Below are positions 33,965 to 43,874 of a stretch of DNA of 64,000 nt, piece by piece. The translations under genes and the position numbers were made by a program. The notes under the pieces are model-generated. The model was given only the letters and a program-made list of their open reading frames with translations. It made no database searches and was not told the DNA's origin. Source of the stretch: Lentilactobacillus parabuchneri DSM 5707 = NBRC 107865 (GTDB lineage: Bacteria; Bacillota; Bacilli; Lactobacillales; Lactobacillaceae). Each line of letters begins with the position of its first letter. Position 1 is the first letter of the stretch. The stretch is from contig NZ_AZGK01000001.1 in assembly GCF_001435315.1 (NCBI RefSeq), forward strand, positions 376,491-440,490. Direction: 5' to 3'.

Positions 33965-34519
33965 CTACTTTGAATCGCGATTTTTAAAAAAGTTCTTCAA
34001 TTCTGCTAGACGTGGATCAACTGTCTTTAGTTCTGCCTTTTGCTGGCGATAGTCATCTACCGTCATAACATCCCAATCTTGGCCACTGGGTAATTGCTTG
34101 CCGGCCATTTCCTCAGGAGACAGAATGTGCATAGGAATATGCAAAATCACATTATCAACAACTGCCCTTTGCATGTCCACCGTGTCATCTTCGCCTAAAA
34201 CGAAAACGACGTCATCTTTGCCATATCTTGATTCAGCAGCTTTACTGGGAACGTAAAATTCCTCAACCGTAAAATCAAGTGGCAAATCAACGGGGACCAA
34301 GGACCGTGACGATGGAACCACAAGCTTTCCAACAATGTGGGTATCAACAATCACGTCACCTCGATCGGCAAACGCAGTGCCTTCAACATTAAAGTCAGAC
34401 GCATCGATCACTTCGTCAGCGTATCGATCCAACAATTCAGCTTTAATTTGAAGCTTTTCATTGAATGTGAAAGGATCAGTATCTGAGTACTTTTGCAAGT
34501 CTCTAAAGTACCATTTCAA
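33965..34519 (-). CDS. YceD family protein (DUF177)
   Basis: A 184-residue protein of the DUF177 family, whose members adjoin rpmF in most bacteria and are implicated in 23S rRNA maturation. The signature lies in VEGTAFADRGDVIVDTHIVGKLVVPSSRSLVPVDLPLDFTVEEFYV (residues ~48-92), with the strand-rich acid segment after it. Upstream TmcAL gene is 80 bp away. Confidence 0.92.
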   Translation of the reverse strand: MKWYFRDLQKYSDTDPFTFNEKLQIKAELLDRYADEVIDASDFNVEGTAFADRGDVIVDTHIVGKLVVPSSRSLVPVDLPLDFTVEEFYVPSKAAESRYGKDDVVFVLGEDDTVDMQRAVVDNVILHIPMHILSPEEMAGKQLPSGQDWDVMTVDDYRQQKAELKTVDPRLAELKNFFKNRDSK

Positions 34520-34600
34520 TATAATTCCTCCAATGCAACAAAACTTATTATACCGGCAACAAATAGCCTTGTCAAGGCAATTTCCTTGATAGTCGGTTGC

Positions 34601-35740
34601 TCATTTCTCAATGATTATCGGATGCCGATAAAAATCCTGAGAGACACCGGTAATCATTTGAATTAACATCCCTGAGCGAAAGTCCATCTGGATATCATCA
34701 GTCACCGTTTGATCGTTGACTTTTGTAATCAACGGCAGGGTCAGGTCATGCTTCACCTGGCTCAAATATGCCCGCCCTTTGGCATTGAAGCCTAACACGC
34801 GAACATCCCCCACCGATTGAAGCATATCATGGCTGCTGGCATGGAGCAACACGTATGTGCATAGCCGTTGGATGCGCGTGTAGGTGTAACGCTTGGTTTT
34901 GACCAGATGTAAAAATTCCGTAAAACTTTCGGCTTTGATTGCCGCCCGTTTTAAGCGAAACTCAATTCCCTCACTCATTTGATAAATCGAATGAAGTTGG
35001 TTAACAGGATTTTCAACCAATTCAAACCTTAACCAAGGCCAAAAATCATCCCAAGTCAACATCGGTTGTTGCTTAATCATCGCCATGGACGGCTCAGGAA
35101 CGACTTCTTGAACAGTTTGAAGTGAATGGTTGGCAATTGCCCTTCGAATCGCAGAAGCACTCGCAAAGGCACTATCCGCCTTAATTTCAGGGTCATCGTG
35201 TGGGCTACCAACCCGTTTGATGGGCACCAACTTTAAGGGCGAACCTGCTTCATCATTTGCATTGGCATAACCAAATGCCAGAATGTCGTTTGGTTGATTT
35301 AATCGGATTCCCGTTTTTTTGAATAAATAATCCTGAAAAATTGACGCGTATGGGCGGTTAAACTGCTTAAAGCTGGGATCTTTTTGTGGTTGATTTGAAA
35401 TCAGCCGTTGATAATCCATATCGGGCGTTTCGGCACCGAAGGCTAACCATTGACATCCCAACGTTGCCGCTAGATTGACGGCACCAGCTGAGAAAATATG
35501 GGAAGGTTGAATCGCTGCAACCACCGGCAGTTCAACCACCAAATCCACCCCACTTAAAAGAGCAGCCCGAGTTCGTTGCCATTTATCAAAGGCAGCCGGT
35601 TCGCCGCGCTGCAGCCAGTTTCCGCTCATAATGGCAATCGAAACATCGGCACCAGTCACCTGCTTAGCCTGATTCAATAGATATAAATGCCCATTATGAA
35701 ACGGATTATATTCTGAAACGATCCCCACTGCCTGCAACAT
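34601..35740 (-). CDS. tmcAL: tRNA(Met) cytidine acetate ligase TmcAL (YlbM)
   Basis: A 379-residue nucleotidyltransferase-fold enzyme that acetylates C34 of elongator tRNA-Met with acetate and ATP. Key elements: the ATP-binding GIVSEYNPFHNGHLYLLNQAK at the N-terminus with the HxGH-type HNGH, GNWLQRGEPAAFDKW, and LAFGAETPD in the middle. Order rpmF-yceD-tmcAL is conserved (as ylbN-ylbM in Bacillus). It is 18 bp after the methyltransferase gene, so may share its transcript. Confidence 0.93.
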   Translation of the reverse strand: MLQAVGIVSEYNPFHNGHLYLLNQAKQVTGADVSIAIMSGNWLQRGEPAAFDKWQRTRAALLSGVDLVVELPVVAAIQPSHIFSAGAVNLAATLGCQWLAFGAETPDMDYQRLISNQPQKDPSFKQFNRPYASIFQDYLFKKTGIRLNQPNDILAFGYANANDEAGSPLKLVPIKRVGSPHDDPEIKADSAFASASAIRRAIANHSLQTVQEVVPEPSMAMIKQQPMLTWDDFWPWLRFELVENPVNQLHSIYQMSEGIEFRLKRAAIKAESFTEFLHLVKTKRYTYTRIQRLCTYVLLHASSHDMLQSVGDVRVLGFNAKGRAYLSQVKHDLTLPLITKVNDQTVTDDIQMDFRSGMLIQMITGVSQDFYRHPIIIEK

Positions 35741-35758
35741 CTTGTGACTTCCTTTTAA

Positions 35759-36511
35759 TCATTTACTGGCTTTGAAGAACCAGCGTTTAGTATGAGTTTC
35801 GAATTTTCCGTGTCCAAAATCGGTCCTTGGAATGACCAGCGAAAATTTGGCGTCAATCAATCGGTCATGGATATCCTGCCAATCATAAGCCCGCTCTTGA
35901 TGAATTTCATTATAAGCGTCATAAGCATCCTTATCGGCGTTGTACTGGAAGAAGTTTAGTTCATGCTCGATTGCCATTGGAGCAAAGTCACCCTCATAGC
36001 TGGTCCACATGAATGCCGCATCTTCACTTCGGTAGTTGTACATATAGCCGGGATAAACTTCCATCACTTGATAAGGTGTAATCATGTCAAATAAGAACAG
36101 ACCTTCTGGATTCAAATGGTCGTTTACGACAGTAAAAGCGGCCGATAAGTCATTTTCATCAATTAAATAATTGAGTGAATCATCAAAACACGTAATCAAA
36201 TCGTATTGATCCAATCCATCCAAAGTACGCATATCAGTTTGAATAAAGGGCACGTCAACATTTGCCTCACGAGTTCGCTGTTCGGCAATTGTTAACATGT
36301 CCTCGGATAGATCCGCTCCCGTAACTTGAAAGCCCAACTTAGCAAGTTTTACAGCCAGTCGGCCGGTGCCACAGGCGAGGTCTAAAATTTTTAAGTCGGA
36401 TGGTGCTTGGTTCATTTGTTGGGCACTTTCGACAACGTAATCAGCCCAACGATCATAGAGAGTTGCGTCAAATAAATCATCATAAAATTTGGCGAATTCT
36501 GTGTATATCAT
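35759..36511 (-). CDS. YqeM-like SAM-dependent methyltransferase
   Basis: A 250-residue class I methyltransferase with the SAM-binding loop LDLACGTGRLAVKLAKLG and the following GADLSEDMLTIAEQR acidic site. Its place after rsfS is that of Bacillus YqeM. Start at 36511, where TAATG joins the rsfS stop to this ATG (1-nt overlap), with GGTGGAAG upstream; the longer ATG at 36526 is inside rsfS. Substrate unknown. Confidence 0.9.
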   Translation of the reverse strand: MIYTEFAKFYDDLFDATLYDRWADYVVESAQQMNQAPSDLKILDLACGTGRLAVKLAKLGFQVTGADLSEDMLTIAEQRTREANVDVPFIQTDMRTLDGLDQYDLITCFDDSLNYLIDENDLSAAFTVVNDHLNPEGLFLFDMITPYQVMEVYPGYMYNYRSEDAAFMWTSYEGDFAPMAIEHELNFFQYNADKDAYDAYNEIHQERAYDWQDIHDRLIDAKFSLVIPRTDFGHGKFETHTKRWFFKASK

Positions 36512-36867
36512 TATGCTTCCACCCATGAATCGATATTAACGAGTGGTGCGTCCGACCACAACTTTTCCAAATTGTAAAAGTCGCGAACATCTTTTTGGAA
36601 AATGTGGACGATCACATCACCAAGATCGATTAAAATCCAGCGTGCTGAGTCCTTGCCAGACACGCTATAAACGTTCACATCGCCAGCTTCTACCTGGTCA
36701 ACAACTTCATCGGCAATGGCTTTAACCTGTCGATTTGAATTGGCGTCTGCAATCACAAAATAGTCAGCCATCAAGCTAACTTCCTGCATGTCAAGGACGA
36801 CAATATCGTTGGCGTGTTTGCTGTCAGCAGCACGAACAACGAGTTCAGCGATTTCTTTACTGTTCAT
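36511..36867 (-). CDS. rsfS: Ribosome silencing factor RsfS
   Basis: Binds L14 and blocks 30S joining in slow growth. The 118-residue protein has the canonical elements DIVVLDMQEVSLMADYFVIADANSNRQVKAIADEV and DSARWILIDLGDVIVHIF. It is translationally coupled to the YqeM-like gene and follows yqeK by 8 bp. Confidence 0.97.
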   Translation of the reverse strand: MNSKEIAELVVRAADSKHANDIVVLDMQEVSLMADYFVIADANSNRQVKAIADEVVDQVEAGDVNVYSVSGKDSARWILIDLGDVIVHIFQKDVRDFYNLEKLWSDAPLVNIDSWVEA

Positions 36868-36875
36868 ATTTACTC

Positions 36876-37487
36876 CTATTCTATTCCTGAGCCGGGCACC
36901 CAGCTGTTATAAGTAACAATTGTCTGCGGAAAGACCGGCTTATTATGGGCAACTAGATAACTCAACGTCTGTTTGGTCTGGTACGCGACACCCGCCTGTA
37001 AATTATCAAACGTTATTTTCCGGGCTTCATCAACACCGGGAAAATTCCGGCCCGGCTCAATGTAATCTGCCATGTAAACAATCTGCTCCAGCGGCGTCAT
37101 AAACTGATGTCCTACTGTATGGTACCTGACCGCGTTGAGAATATCAATATCAGTGATTTTCAATTCTGTTTTGACAAATAACCATCCCACAACACCGTGC
37201 CAAATTGCATTACCATAGTTGAGCAATTCGGGGTCCAAATGGTAAGTCTTAATTGCTTCAATAAAGTCCTTATCCGGCCGCTGTTTGGCATAATCATGAA
37301 CCAGGCCGCCAATACTGGCCTTTTCGACGTCAACGCCATTTCGCTCAGCTAAATCCATTGCGGTTTGTTCAACTCGCAACACATGCTGGAAACGGCTGTC
37401 AGTCAAGGCGTTTTTGAGCTTGGCGACAAGTTCGTCCCGGCTATACGGAACAATCTGATTATGATACGTGAGTTGATTATTTTTCAT
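36876..37487 (-). CDS. yqeK: Ap4A hydrolase-like HD protein YqeK
   Basis: A 203-residue HD-domain protein: LRVEQTAMDLAERNGVD, GGLVHDYAKQRP, the NYGNAIWHGVVGW and ADYIEPGRNFPGVD segments place it in the YqeK family, which hydrolyses diadenosine tetraphosphate symmetrically. It overlaps the end of nadD by 11 bp and precedes rsfS. Confidence 0.94.
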   Translation of the reverse strand: MKNNQLTYHNQIVPYSRDELVAKLKNALTDSRFQHVLRVEQTAMDLAERNGVDVEKASIGGLVHDYAKQRPDKDFIEAIKTYHLDPELLNYGNAIWHGVVGWLFVKTELKITDIDILNAVRYHTVGHQFMTPLEQIVYMADYIEPGRNFPGVDEARKITFDNLQAGVAYQTKQTLSYLVAHNKPVFPQTIVTYNSWVPGSGIE

Positions 37488-38109
37488 ACAAATGGTTCTC
37501 CTTTATATAACGTTCAACGGAAGCCGGCACCAAATATTTAATTGACTGGTGCTGTCGCAACTTCGATCTAATCAATGAAGAAGAGATGTCGATATAGGGG
37601 ACGTCGACCCAGATAACCGGATATTTTGACGAAGGTGTATAGCCGTCGCGTTTAACACCGACAAATGACACCAACTTAACCAACTCATCAATCCGATGCC
37701 ATTTAGGTAGGTAAGCCACCATATCGCCGCCAATAATAAAATAGTATTGGTTTTCCGGATGTTGTTGGGTTAATTGCTTCATTGTGTCATACGAGTAACT
37801 GACGCCACCACGCATGATTTCAGTCATCTCAATTGCAAACTTGGGATTGTCGCGAATGGCGCAGTTAATCATGGCAACGCGGTCCTTCGCATCGATCGCA
37901 AATTTACGATCCACGTGCGGCGGATTCGCGTCAGGCATGAGGTAAACTTTATCCAATCCCAACTGATCCAAAACTTGGTCGGCAACAATTAAATGCCCGT
38001 TATGAACGGGATTAAAAGTGCCACCAAGAATCCCAATCCTTTTTCCCTTTTGTTTCACAACTGTTTTTGTCTGTGTAAGTGTTTCGACATTATTGACCAC
38101 ATTCGCCAT
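37477..38109 (-). CDS. nadD: Nicotinate-nucleotide adenylyltransferase
   Basis: Makes deamido-NAD+ from nicotinate mononucleotide and ATP. The 210-residue product shows GILGGTFNPVHNGHLIVA (HxGH site) and the ISSSLIRSKLRQHQSIKYLVP C-terminal ATP-site motif. There is an N-terminal extension of about 20 residues before the fold; the start at 38109 follows the YhbY gene's stop by 12 bp and an internal start is not evident. Confidence 0.96.
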   Translation of the reverse strand: MANVVNNVETLTQTKTVVKQKGKRIGILGGTFNPVHNGHLIVADQVLDQLGLDKVYLMPDANPPHVDRKFAIDAKDRVAMINCAIRDNPKFAIEMTEIMRGGVSYSYDTMKQLTQQHPENQYYFIIGGDMVAYLPKWHRIDELVKLVSFVGVKRDGYTPSSKYPVIWVDVPYIDISSSLIRSKLRQHQSIKYLVPASVERYIKENHLYEK

Positions 38110-38121
38110 TTCAAAATACCC

Positions 38122-38433
38122 CTAAATTGAAAATACTTCCGTTGATAAATCTTGATGCTTTTCATCTTTTGATGGTTTGAACAAGACTAAAGTCTTACCA
38201 ATTGTTTGAACAACAGCAATATCACTCTTGGCTTCAATATAATCCTTAATGTCAGCCACAGTTGCCGTCGAGTTCTGCAGAACATTCACTTTAATTAATT
38301 CCCGACTATCGAGCGCCTTGGTGATTTCTTCGAGCCAAACCGGTGATAGACCGTTTTTACCAACTTCAAAAATTGGCCGCAACCGGTTGGCATTTGCTCT
38401 TAAGAAACGCTTTTGTTTTCCAGTTAATTTCAT
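38122..38433 (-). CDS. yhbY: YhbY-family RNA-binding protein (CRM domain)
   Basis: A 103-residue single CRM domain (LTGKQKRFLRANANRLRPIFEVGKNGLSPVWLEEITKALDSRELIKVNVLQN), with the GxxG-like KNGLS loop and the C-terminal VQTIGKTLVLFKPS strand. Associates with pre-50S particles. 15 bp after yqeH. Confidence 0.95.
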   Translation of the reverse strand: MKLTGKQKRFLRANANRLRPIFEVGKNGLSPVWLEEITKALDSRELIKVNVLQNSTATVADIKDYIEAKSDIAVVQTIGKTLVLFKPSKDEKHQDLSTEVFSI

Positions 38434-38448
38434 ATATACCTCTTTATT

Positions 38449-39585
38449 TTAAATCATCGCGGGACGAATCAACACTGAAACGCCCTTTGGTGCCCAACCC
38501 GTTACCGATACGCCTTCTGGAATGGTAACCCAACCAAGGCCTTCGATCACCAAGTCGCTTTTTTCAGTTGACTTGAACTCGTGAGGCTCTAATGGTGGGA
38601 AATCATCTGTCTGATCTTCCATCGGTGGGGTTAAAAACGACCCAACGTGGCTTGCATAAAACTCATCGGCGTTTTCCAGTTTGGTGCGATGAATAAACAA
38701 ATTATTCTCCGCGTACACCGTAAACCCATGCTTTTTATCACCCGTGTTATAGTCAAACCGCGCAACGCCACCGAAGAAAAGCGTTTGACCGGGGTTTAAT
38801 TGATATCCCTTGGGTTTAATCGTCTTTTGCGGGGTGACTAATTTGAGTTCCTTACCTGTTAGATGATGGGCCATCTGTTCGGGCTGAATGATTCCCGGCG
38901 TGTCGACCAGATTTTTGCCGTCGTTTAACGGAATATCAATTCGATCAAGGGTCGTTCCTGGGAAACGCGACGTCGTAATTAATTCCTTAATCCCCGTCGA
39001 CTGACGAACAATCGAATTAATCAGCGTTGACTTTCCAACGTTGGTAACGCCAACTACATAAACATCCTTGCCTTTTCGATACTTTTCAATCTGATCCAGT
39101 AGTCGATCAATGTCGTAATTGGTTTTGGCTGAAATCAGCTCAACATCAATCGGTCGAATCCCGGCTGCGTTGGCTTGTTGGCGCAACCAATCCTTGACCT
39201 TATTTTTCTTGAGGGCTTTGGGTAAAACGTCCAGTTTGTTTCCAACCAGCAATACCGGATTGTCCCCAACGAATCGGTGAAGGCCGGGAATCATACTGCC
39301 GTTAACATCGAAAATATCCACCACATAAACAATCAGTGAATCCGTATCGGAAATACTGGTTAATAGCTTCAAGAAGTCATCGTCTGATAAACTGACGGGC
39401 GCGATCTCATTATAATGACGAAGTCTAAAACAACGCTGACAATAAACTTCCCCGTTTTCGAGTCCCTTTTTAAGAGCAGATTCCGGAGTGTACCCCAATG
39501 CCTCTTTATCGGTTGTTTGCACTTTGGCACCACAGCCAACACAATGAACGACTTCACCGTCTACAATAACTTCATTATTTGCCAT
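38449..39585 (-). CDS. yqeH: Ribosome biogenesis GTPase YqeH
   Basis: A 378-residue circularly permuted GTPase required for 30S assembly. An N-terminal zinc finger (CVGCGAKVQ... CQRCFRLRHYN) precedes the permuted motifs in the order G4 (NKLD), G5 (SAKT), G1 (GVTNVGKS), G2 and G3 (DTPG). Start at ATG 39585 after AGGAGGAAGT; an upstream ATG at 39603 lies before that site. In the conserved yqe cluster. Confidence 0.97.
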   Translation of the reverse strand: MANNEVIVDGEVVHCVGCGAKVQTTDKEALGYTPESALKKGLENGEVYCQRCFRLRHYNEIAPVSLSDDDFLKLLTSISDTDSLIVYVVDIFDVNGSMIPGLHRFVGDNPVLLVGNKLDVLPKALKKNKVKDWLRQQANAAGIRPIDVELISAKTNYDIDRLLDQIEKYRKGKDVYVVGVTNVGKSTLINSIVRQSTGIKELITTSRFPGTTLDRIDIPLNDGKNLVDTPGIIQPEQMAHHLTGKELKLVTPQKTIKPKGYQLNPGQTLFFGGVARFDYNTGDKKHGFTVYAENNLFIHRTKLENADEFYASHVGSFLTPPMEDQTDDFPPLEPHEFKSTEKSDLVIEGLGWVTIPEGVSVTGWAPKGVSVLIRPAMI

Positions 39586-39593
39586 ACTTCCTC

Positions 39594-40109
39594 CTATTTC
39601 CAATGCAGATCTGGATATTTCTTCGACAATTTGTTCCAGACAATTTTTTCAAAATAGCGATTGATGGTGGTATTCCACGCATCATCGCGGACCAATGGTT
39701 TGACCAAAATGCTGCGAACGCCGCAACTATTGGCGGCAACGACGTCGGTCATCAGTTGATCACCGATCATAACGGTGTTACGTTTTTTGAGATGAAATTG
39801 CTTCAATGCTTGACGAATCCCGATTGTCAGTGGTTTCATCGCCCGTGGCACGAATGGTAGTTCATAGTCTTGAACGGCTTTTTGAATGCGCTTATGGCTG
39901 TTATTTGAAACGACAATCACTTTAATGCCAAATTTTTTGTTTTCAGCCAGCCAGTCATGTAATGCGCGAGAACCATTTTTTGAGTTCCACGGTACTAAAG
40001 TATTATCTAAATCGGTTAGAACACAGTTGATATTATGATCCAACAGGAACTGTGGAGAAATTGAATAGATATCCCCAATCATCCATGTTGGTTTAAATCG
40101 AGACAACAT
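39594..40109 (-). CDS. yqeG: YqeG-family HAD-type phosphatase
   Basis: A 171-residue HAD IIIA phosphatase: motif I DLDNTLVPWN, motif II VVSNNSHKR, motif III MIGDQLMTDVVAANSCG. First gene of the yqeGH-yhbY-nadD-yqeK-rsfS operon. Start at ATG 40109 after AAGGAG; the longer frame upstream (40175) is not supported. Substrate unknown. Confidence 0.93.
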   Translation of the reverse strand: MLSRFKPTWMIGDIYSISPQFLLDHNINCVLTDLDNTLVPWNSKNGSRALHDWLAENKKFGIKVIVVSNNSHKRIQKAVQDYELPFVPRAMKPLTIGIRQALKQFHLKKRNTVMIGDQLMTDVVAANSCGVRSILVKPLVRDDAWNTTINRYFEKIVWNKLSKKYPDLHWK

Positions 40110-40190
40110 ATGTCGCTCCTTAAATATAGTAGATTTATTTAAAAAAACTTCCACCAATCTATCGGTGAAAGTCATTTTAGCACATCAAAA

Positions 40191-40547
40191 TTACTTAAGT
40201 GCCTTTTTAGCTTCGTCAGTCAATGCTTTGAAAGCATCAGCATCACTAACAGCTAAATCAGCAAGCATTTTACGGTTCATGTCGATGTTGGCAAGCTTCA
40301 AACCGTGCATAAATTGGCTGTAGCTGAGGTCGTTAAGACGAGCAGCAGCATTAATACGGGCGATCCAGAGTTTACGGAAGTTACCTTTGTTGGCACGACG
40401 GTCACGGAATGCGTATACCTGTGACTTCATAACCTGATCTTTGGCAGTCTTGAATAAACGAGACTTTCCACCGCGGTAACCCTTAGCTAATTTTAAAACA
40501 CGCTTACGACGTGCATGTGTGACTGTTCCACCTTTTACTCGTGGCAT
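40191..40547 (-). CDS. rplT: 50S ribosomal protein L20
   Basis: Canonical 118-residue L20 ([32 protein letters not shown]...), essential for early 50S assembly; in Firmicutes it represses its own infC-rpmI-rplT operon by binding the leader. Follows rpmI by 66 bp. Confidence 0.98.
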   Translation of the reverse strand: MPRVKGGTVTHARRKRVLKLAKGYRGGKSRLFKTAKDQVMKSQVYAFRDRRANKGNFRKLWIARINAAARLNDLSYSQFMHGLKLANIDMNRKMLADLAVSDADAFKALTDEAKKALK

Positions 40548-40613
40548 TTTGAATTCCTCCTATATCATAGAAACCTATTTATTAATTGAATGAATCAGTT
40601 GAACTGGTTCGGA

Positions 40614-40811
40614 TTAAAGATGTGGTAATAACTTCTTGTATGTCTTTAAGTTCGTATGATCCATCATACTTGTACCACGAAGTTGGCGACGTTGCTTCTT
40701 TGTCTTACCGTGAAAACGGTGACTTGTATAAGCGTTGGCGCTCTTAAATCCACCGTTGGCAGTTCTCTTAAAACGTTTTGCTGCGGCACGGTTAGTTTTT
40801 TGTTTAGGCAT
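40614..40811 (-). CDS. rpmI: 50S ribosomal protein L35
   Basis: Standard 65-residue L35 (MPKQKTNRAAAKRFKRTANGGFK...), between infC and rplT as in all Firmicutes. Confidence 0.98.
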   Translation of the reverse strand: MPKQKTNRAAAKRFKRTANGGFKSANAYTSHRFHGKTKKQRRQLRGTSMMDHTNLKTYKKLLPHL

Positions 40812-40844
40812 TGGTAAAAATCCTCCTCAAGTATTTAACAACTG

Positions 40845-41366
40845 TTAGTTTTTATCTGAATCCTTAGGCGAAAGCATTAAGAACATGCTTCTTCCGTCCA
40901 TTTTTGGTCGTTGAGTAACGGTAGCGACATCATCCGTTTCAGCAGCCATCCGGTCAAGAACTTTTCGGCCAATATCCTTATGAGTGATTGCCCGACCCTT
41001 AAATCGAATTGAAACACGAACCTTTTCGCCCTTTGCCAAAAACTTTCTGGCGTTCTTCAACTTGGTGTTAAAATCGTTCACATCAATTGTTGGGCTTAAT
41101 CGAACTTCCTTGACACTGATGACTTTTTGTTTCTTACGAGATTCTCGTTCCTTCTTTTGAAGTTCAAAACGATATTTCCCATAATCAAGAATCTTTGCAA
41201 CCGGTGGCTTAGCTTTGGGCGCAACCAGAACAAGATCAAGCTCGGCGTCTTCAGCTAACTGAAGCGCTTCAGCCTTGGTCTTAACACCAAGTTGATCACC
41301 ATTAGCACCAATCAAACGAACCTCACGGGCACGGATTCCGTCATTAACCATCATATCTTTTGCTAT
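40845..41366 (-). CDS. infC: Translation initiation factor IF-3 (AUA start likely)
   Basis: IF-3 with N-domain [25 protein letters not shown] and the C-domain [40 protein letters not shown]. The first ATG of the frame is at 41354, but it has no Shine-Dalgarno sequence; GGAGGTG (41380-41374) is placed 7 nt before an in-frame ATA at 41366-41364, giving the usual N-terminus (M)[10 protein letters not shown] rare initiation codon on infC is the basis of autoregulation in other bacteria, where IF-3 rejects non-canonical starts. From this start the protein is 173 residues. Confidence 0.93.
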   Translation of the reverse strand: MAKDMMVNDGIRAREVRLIGANGDQLGVKTKAEALQLAEDAELDLVLVAPKAKPPVAKILDYGKYRFELQKKERESRKKQKVISVKEVRLSPTIDVNDFNTKLKNARKFLAKGEKVRVSIRFKGRAITHKDIGRKVLDRMAAETDDVATVTQRPKMDGRSMFLMLSPKDSDKN

Positions 41367-41395
41367 GGTACTTCACCTCCAAAATAATTGAAAAG

Positions 41396-41535
41396 CAGAA
41401 AAAGGCAGGCACAGAATTGTGCCCGCCTCAATTAAAGAACTTGATCACTCAAGCTCTTACTCGATATCATGCCCAGCGAACTTAATTTCACTCAGGCGAG
41501 AAGCGGGTAGCTCCTGCTTTTATTACAACTATTAA
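41396..41535 (-). promoter_or_regulatory. L20 leader with attenuator
   Basis: The minus-strand leader between the promoter and infC contains AGGAGCTACCCGCTTCTCGCCTGAG, the element shared with the Firmicutes L20 leader, and ends in a terminator hairpin GAGGCGGGCACA/TGTGCCTGCCTTTTT (about 41398-41429). Excess L20 would bind and favour termination. Confidence 0.85.
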
Positions 41536-41564
41536 ATAGTATCATCTAATCTAGTATGTGTCAA
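41536..41564 (-). promoter_or_regulatory. infC-rpmI-rplT promoter
   Basis: TTGACA (41564-41559) and TACTAT (41541-41536), spacer 17 bp, at the start of the L20 leader. Confidence 0.8.
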
Positions 41565-41601
41565 CACTAAACCATTGACCCGCTTGATAACCAATCATTG
41601 A

Positions 41602-43545
41602 TTAGTCTTCACGAGAATATGATGCAATATCCTTTGAAACTTCATCAATAAAGTCTGGAACGGATTTGGATTGGGTGTCTTGTTCGCCATACTTACGAAC
41701 TGAAACGCTGTTGCCACTAACTTCTTCGTCACCAACAACCAAAGTATATGGAATCTTGTGGGTTTGAGCATCACGAATCAAGTAGCCCATCTTTTCGGCT
41801 CTCATGTCAACTGAAGAACGAATCTTCAAAGCCCGAAGTTGGTCATTGATCTTCTTAGCGTAGTCAAGATGCTTGTCTTGGCTGACAGGGATGATCTTAA
41901 CTTGGTGTGGTGCCAGCCAAGTTGGAAATGCACCCTTATAAATTTCAGTCAGGTAAGCGACAAATCGTTCCATCGTTGAAACAAGTCCACGGTGAATCAT
42001 AACTGGACGATGTTGTTTGCCGTCTTCACCAATGTAGTGCAGGTCGAATCGTTCTGGCAGCATGAAGTCCAATTGGATTGTTGATAAGGTTTCTTCATTA
42101 CCGAGTGCCGTCTTAGTTTGAACATCCAACTTAGGACCGTAGAATGCGGCTTCACCTTCAGCTTCGGTGTAATCAAGTCCCATTTCATCCATGGCACCCT
42201 TCAACATGGATTGGGCTCTGGTCCACATTTCGTTATCGTCAAAGTACTTTTCGGTGTTTTCTGGATCACGGTAACTCAAGCGGAACGTGTAATCATTAAT
42301 GTCGAAATCATGATAAACATCAACCATCAAATTCAAAATATTCTTGAATTCTTCTTGGATCTGGTCAAGGGCCACAAATGTATGACCATCATTAAGCGTC
42401 ATTTCACGAACACGTTGCAATCCTGATAAAGCACCAGACTTTTCATAACGGTGCATCATTCCAAGTTCAGCGATCCGTAATGGCAATTCACGGTATGAAC
42501 GAATGTGATGGTTGTAAATTTGAATATGGCTTGGGCAGTTCATTGGCCGTAATTCAAGCTCTTCGCCGTCACCCATATCCATTGGTGGGAACATATCCTC
42601 ACGGTAGTGATCCCAGTGACCAGATTGTTTATAGAGATCAAGGTTTGCAAGAACTGGAGTGTAAACGTGTTGGTAACCATTATCAACTTCCTTGTCGACA
42701 ATGTATCGTTCAATAGTTCTTCTGATCGTGGCACCATTTGGCATCCAGTAAGGAAGACCTGCACCAACCTTAGGATCGACGAAGAATAGATCCAGTTCGT
42801 TACCAATGACACGGTGGTCACGTTCGTGGGCTTCTTGACGCTTCTCAAGGTCAGCATCAAGATCTTTTTGCTTGTTAAAGGCAGTTGCATAAATTCGTTG
42901 CAACATTGGATTTGATGACTTCCCTTGCCAGTAAGCACCGGCAACCGAAAGCAGTTTGAAGATCTTCACTTTGCCAGTTGATGGTAATACAGCCCCTTCG
43001 GCAATCGACTTGAAATCGCCGATTTGGAAGAACTTAACCTTACCATCGACTTCATTTTCCTTCACTAACTCTTGTTGGTATGGATCATCGCCAGCAACTT
43101 GAGCCGCTTCATCGGCGCTCAGGAAAACAACCTTGGTTGAAAGATCCTGCTTGATAATTTTGTGCATGGATTGTTCCAATTCAGCCAACTGGTCAACACT
43201 GATTTGGGTGTCTGGTTTGTCGGTATCAACAAAGAACCCGTCCTCGTCAGCATCACTTTCGCCAAAGTGAATGTTGTCAAAATTGTTCGCGATTGCCATC
43301 TTCAAAATTTGAGCTGCAGTTGCCCGCAAAACACTTAGACCATCGTCACTATCTGAAGTAACAATTTCAATTTTACCGCCCTTATGTAAAGGCTCGTCGT
43401 TATTGACCCATTTGCCGTCGACTTTTGCAGCAACGGCTTTTTTACCTAAACTAACCGCAATTGATTTGGCGATATCTCCTGAAGTGACACCGTCATCGAA
43501 TTGTTTCACACTACCATCTGGAAATTCGAATGAAAGCTCTGACAT
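41602..43545 (-). CDS. thrS: Threonyl-tRNA synthetase
   Basis: A 647-residue class II enzyme with TGS domain ([22 protein letters not shown]), editing domain ([15 protein letters not shown]), catalytic core with motif 2 ([13 protein letters not shown]) zinc-site cysteine and motif 3 ([15 protein letters not shown]), and anticodon domain ([15 protein letters not shown]). The domain set and length are complete. AGGGAG lies 8 nt before the start. Controlled by an upstream T-box. Confidence 0.98.
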   Translation of the reverse strand: MSELSFEFPDGSVKQFDDGVTSGDIAKSIAVSLGKKAVAAKVDGKWVNNDEPLHKGGKIEIVTSDSDDGLSVLRATAAQILKMAIANNFDNIHFGESDADEDGFFVDTDKPDTQISVDQLAELEQSMHKIIKQDLSTKVVFLSADEAAQVAGDDPYQQELVKENEVDGKVKFFQIGDFKSIAEGAVLPSTGKVKIFKLLSVAGAYWQGKSSNPMLQRIYATAFNKQKDLDADLEKRQEAHERDHRVIGNELDLFFVDPKVGAGLPYWMPNGATIRRTIERYIVDKEVDNGYQHVYTPVLANLDLYKQSGHWDHYREDMFPPMDMGDGEELELRPMNCPSHIQIYNHHIRSYRELPLRIAELGMMHRYEKSGALSGLQRVREMTLNDGHTFVALDQIQEEFKNILNLMVDVYHDFDINDYTFRLSYRDPENTEKYFDDNEMWTRAQSMLKGAMDEMGLDYTEAEGEAAFYGPKLDVQTKTALGNEETLSTIQLDFMLPERFDLHYIGEDGKQHRPVMIHRGLVSTMERFVAYLTEIYKGAFPTWLAPHQVKIIPVSQDKHLDYAKKINDQLRALKIRSSVDMRAEKMGYLIRDAQTHKIPYTLVVGDEEVSGNSVSVRKYGEQDTQSKSVPDFIDEVSKDIASYSRED

Positions 43546-43578
43546 ATCTTTTACTCCCTTTATAGTTTATTGGAACCA

Positions 43579-43830
43579 CAAAAAAATCCCTGACGTACAT
43601 TAAATGTACATCAGGGACGTATTTAGCGCGGTTCCACCCAAATTGAATTTTGGATACAGTTATCCAAAAAACGCTCAAGTGGCTGCTAACGGTACCGACC
43701 GGGATAGCATTGTCCGCAATCCAATTCCAAAGAGTGGTAACAATTAATGTCTAAACAAATGGTCTTCCAGGCTAGAACCATTCTCCCTGTGATGAGTCAT
43801 AATTGCCATGTCTCTTTGATTCATTGGTTA
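43579..43830 (-). promoter_or_regulatory. T-box leader, threonine (ACC specifier)
   Basis: The T-box core GGGTGGAACCGCG lies just upstream of a terminator (GTCCCTGATGTACAT with ATGTACGTCAGGGA and seven T residues). The specifier loop reads TTACCACTC, placing ACC at 43738-43736 followed by A. It fills most of the 329-bp gap between thrS and dnaI. Confidence 0.94.
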
Positions 43831-43832
43831 TA

Positions 43833-43861
43833 AGTATAGAATCACACTTTGAAAATGTCAA
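43833..43861 (-). promoter_or_regulatory. thrS promoter
   Basis: TTGACA (43861-43856) and TATACT (43838-43833), spacer 17 bp, 13 bp after the dnaI stop. Confidence 0.85.
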
Positions 43862-43874
43862 TTGTATTTGCAAA

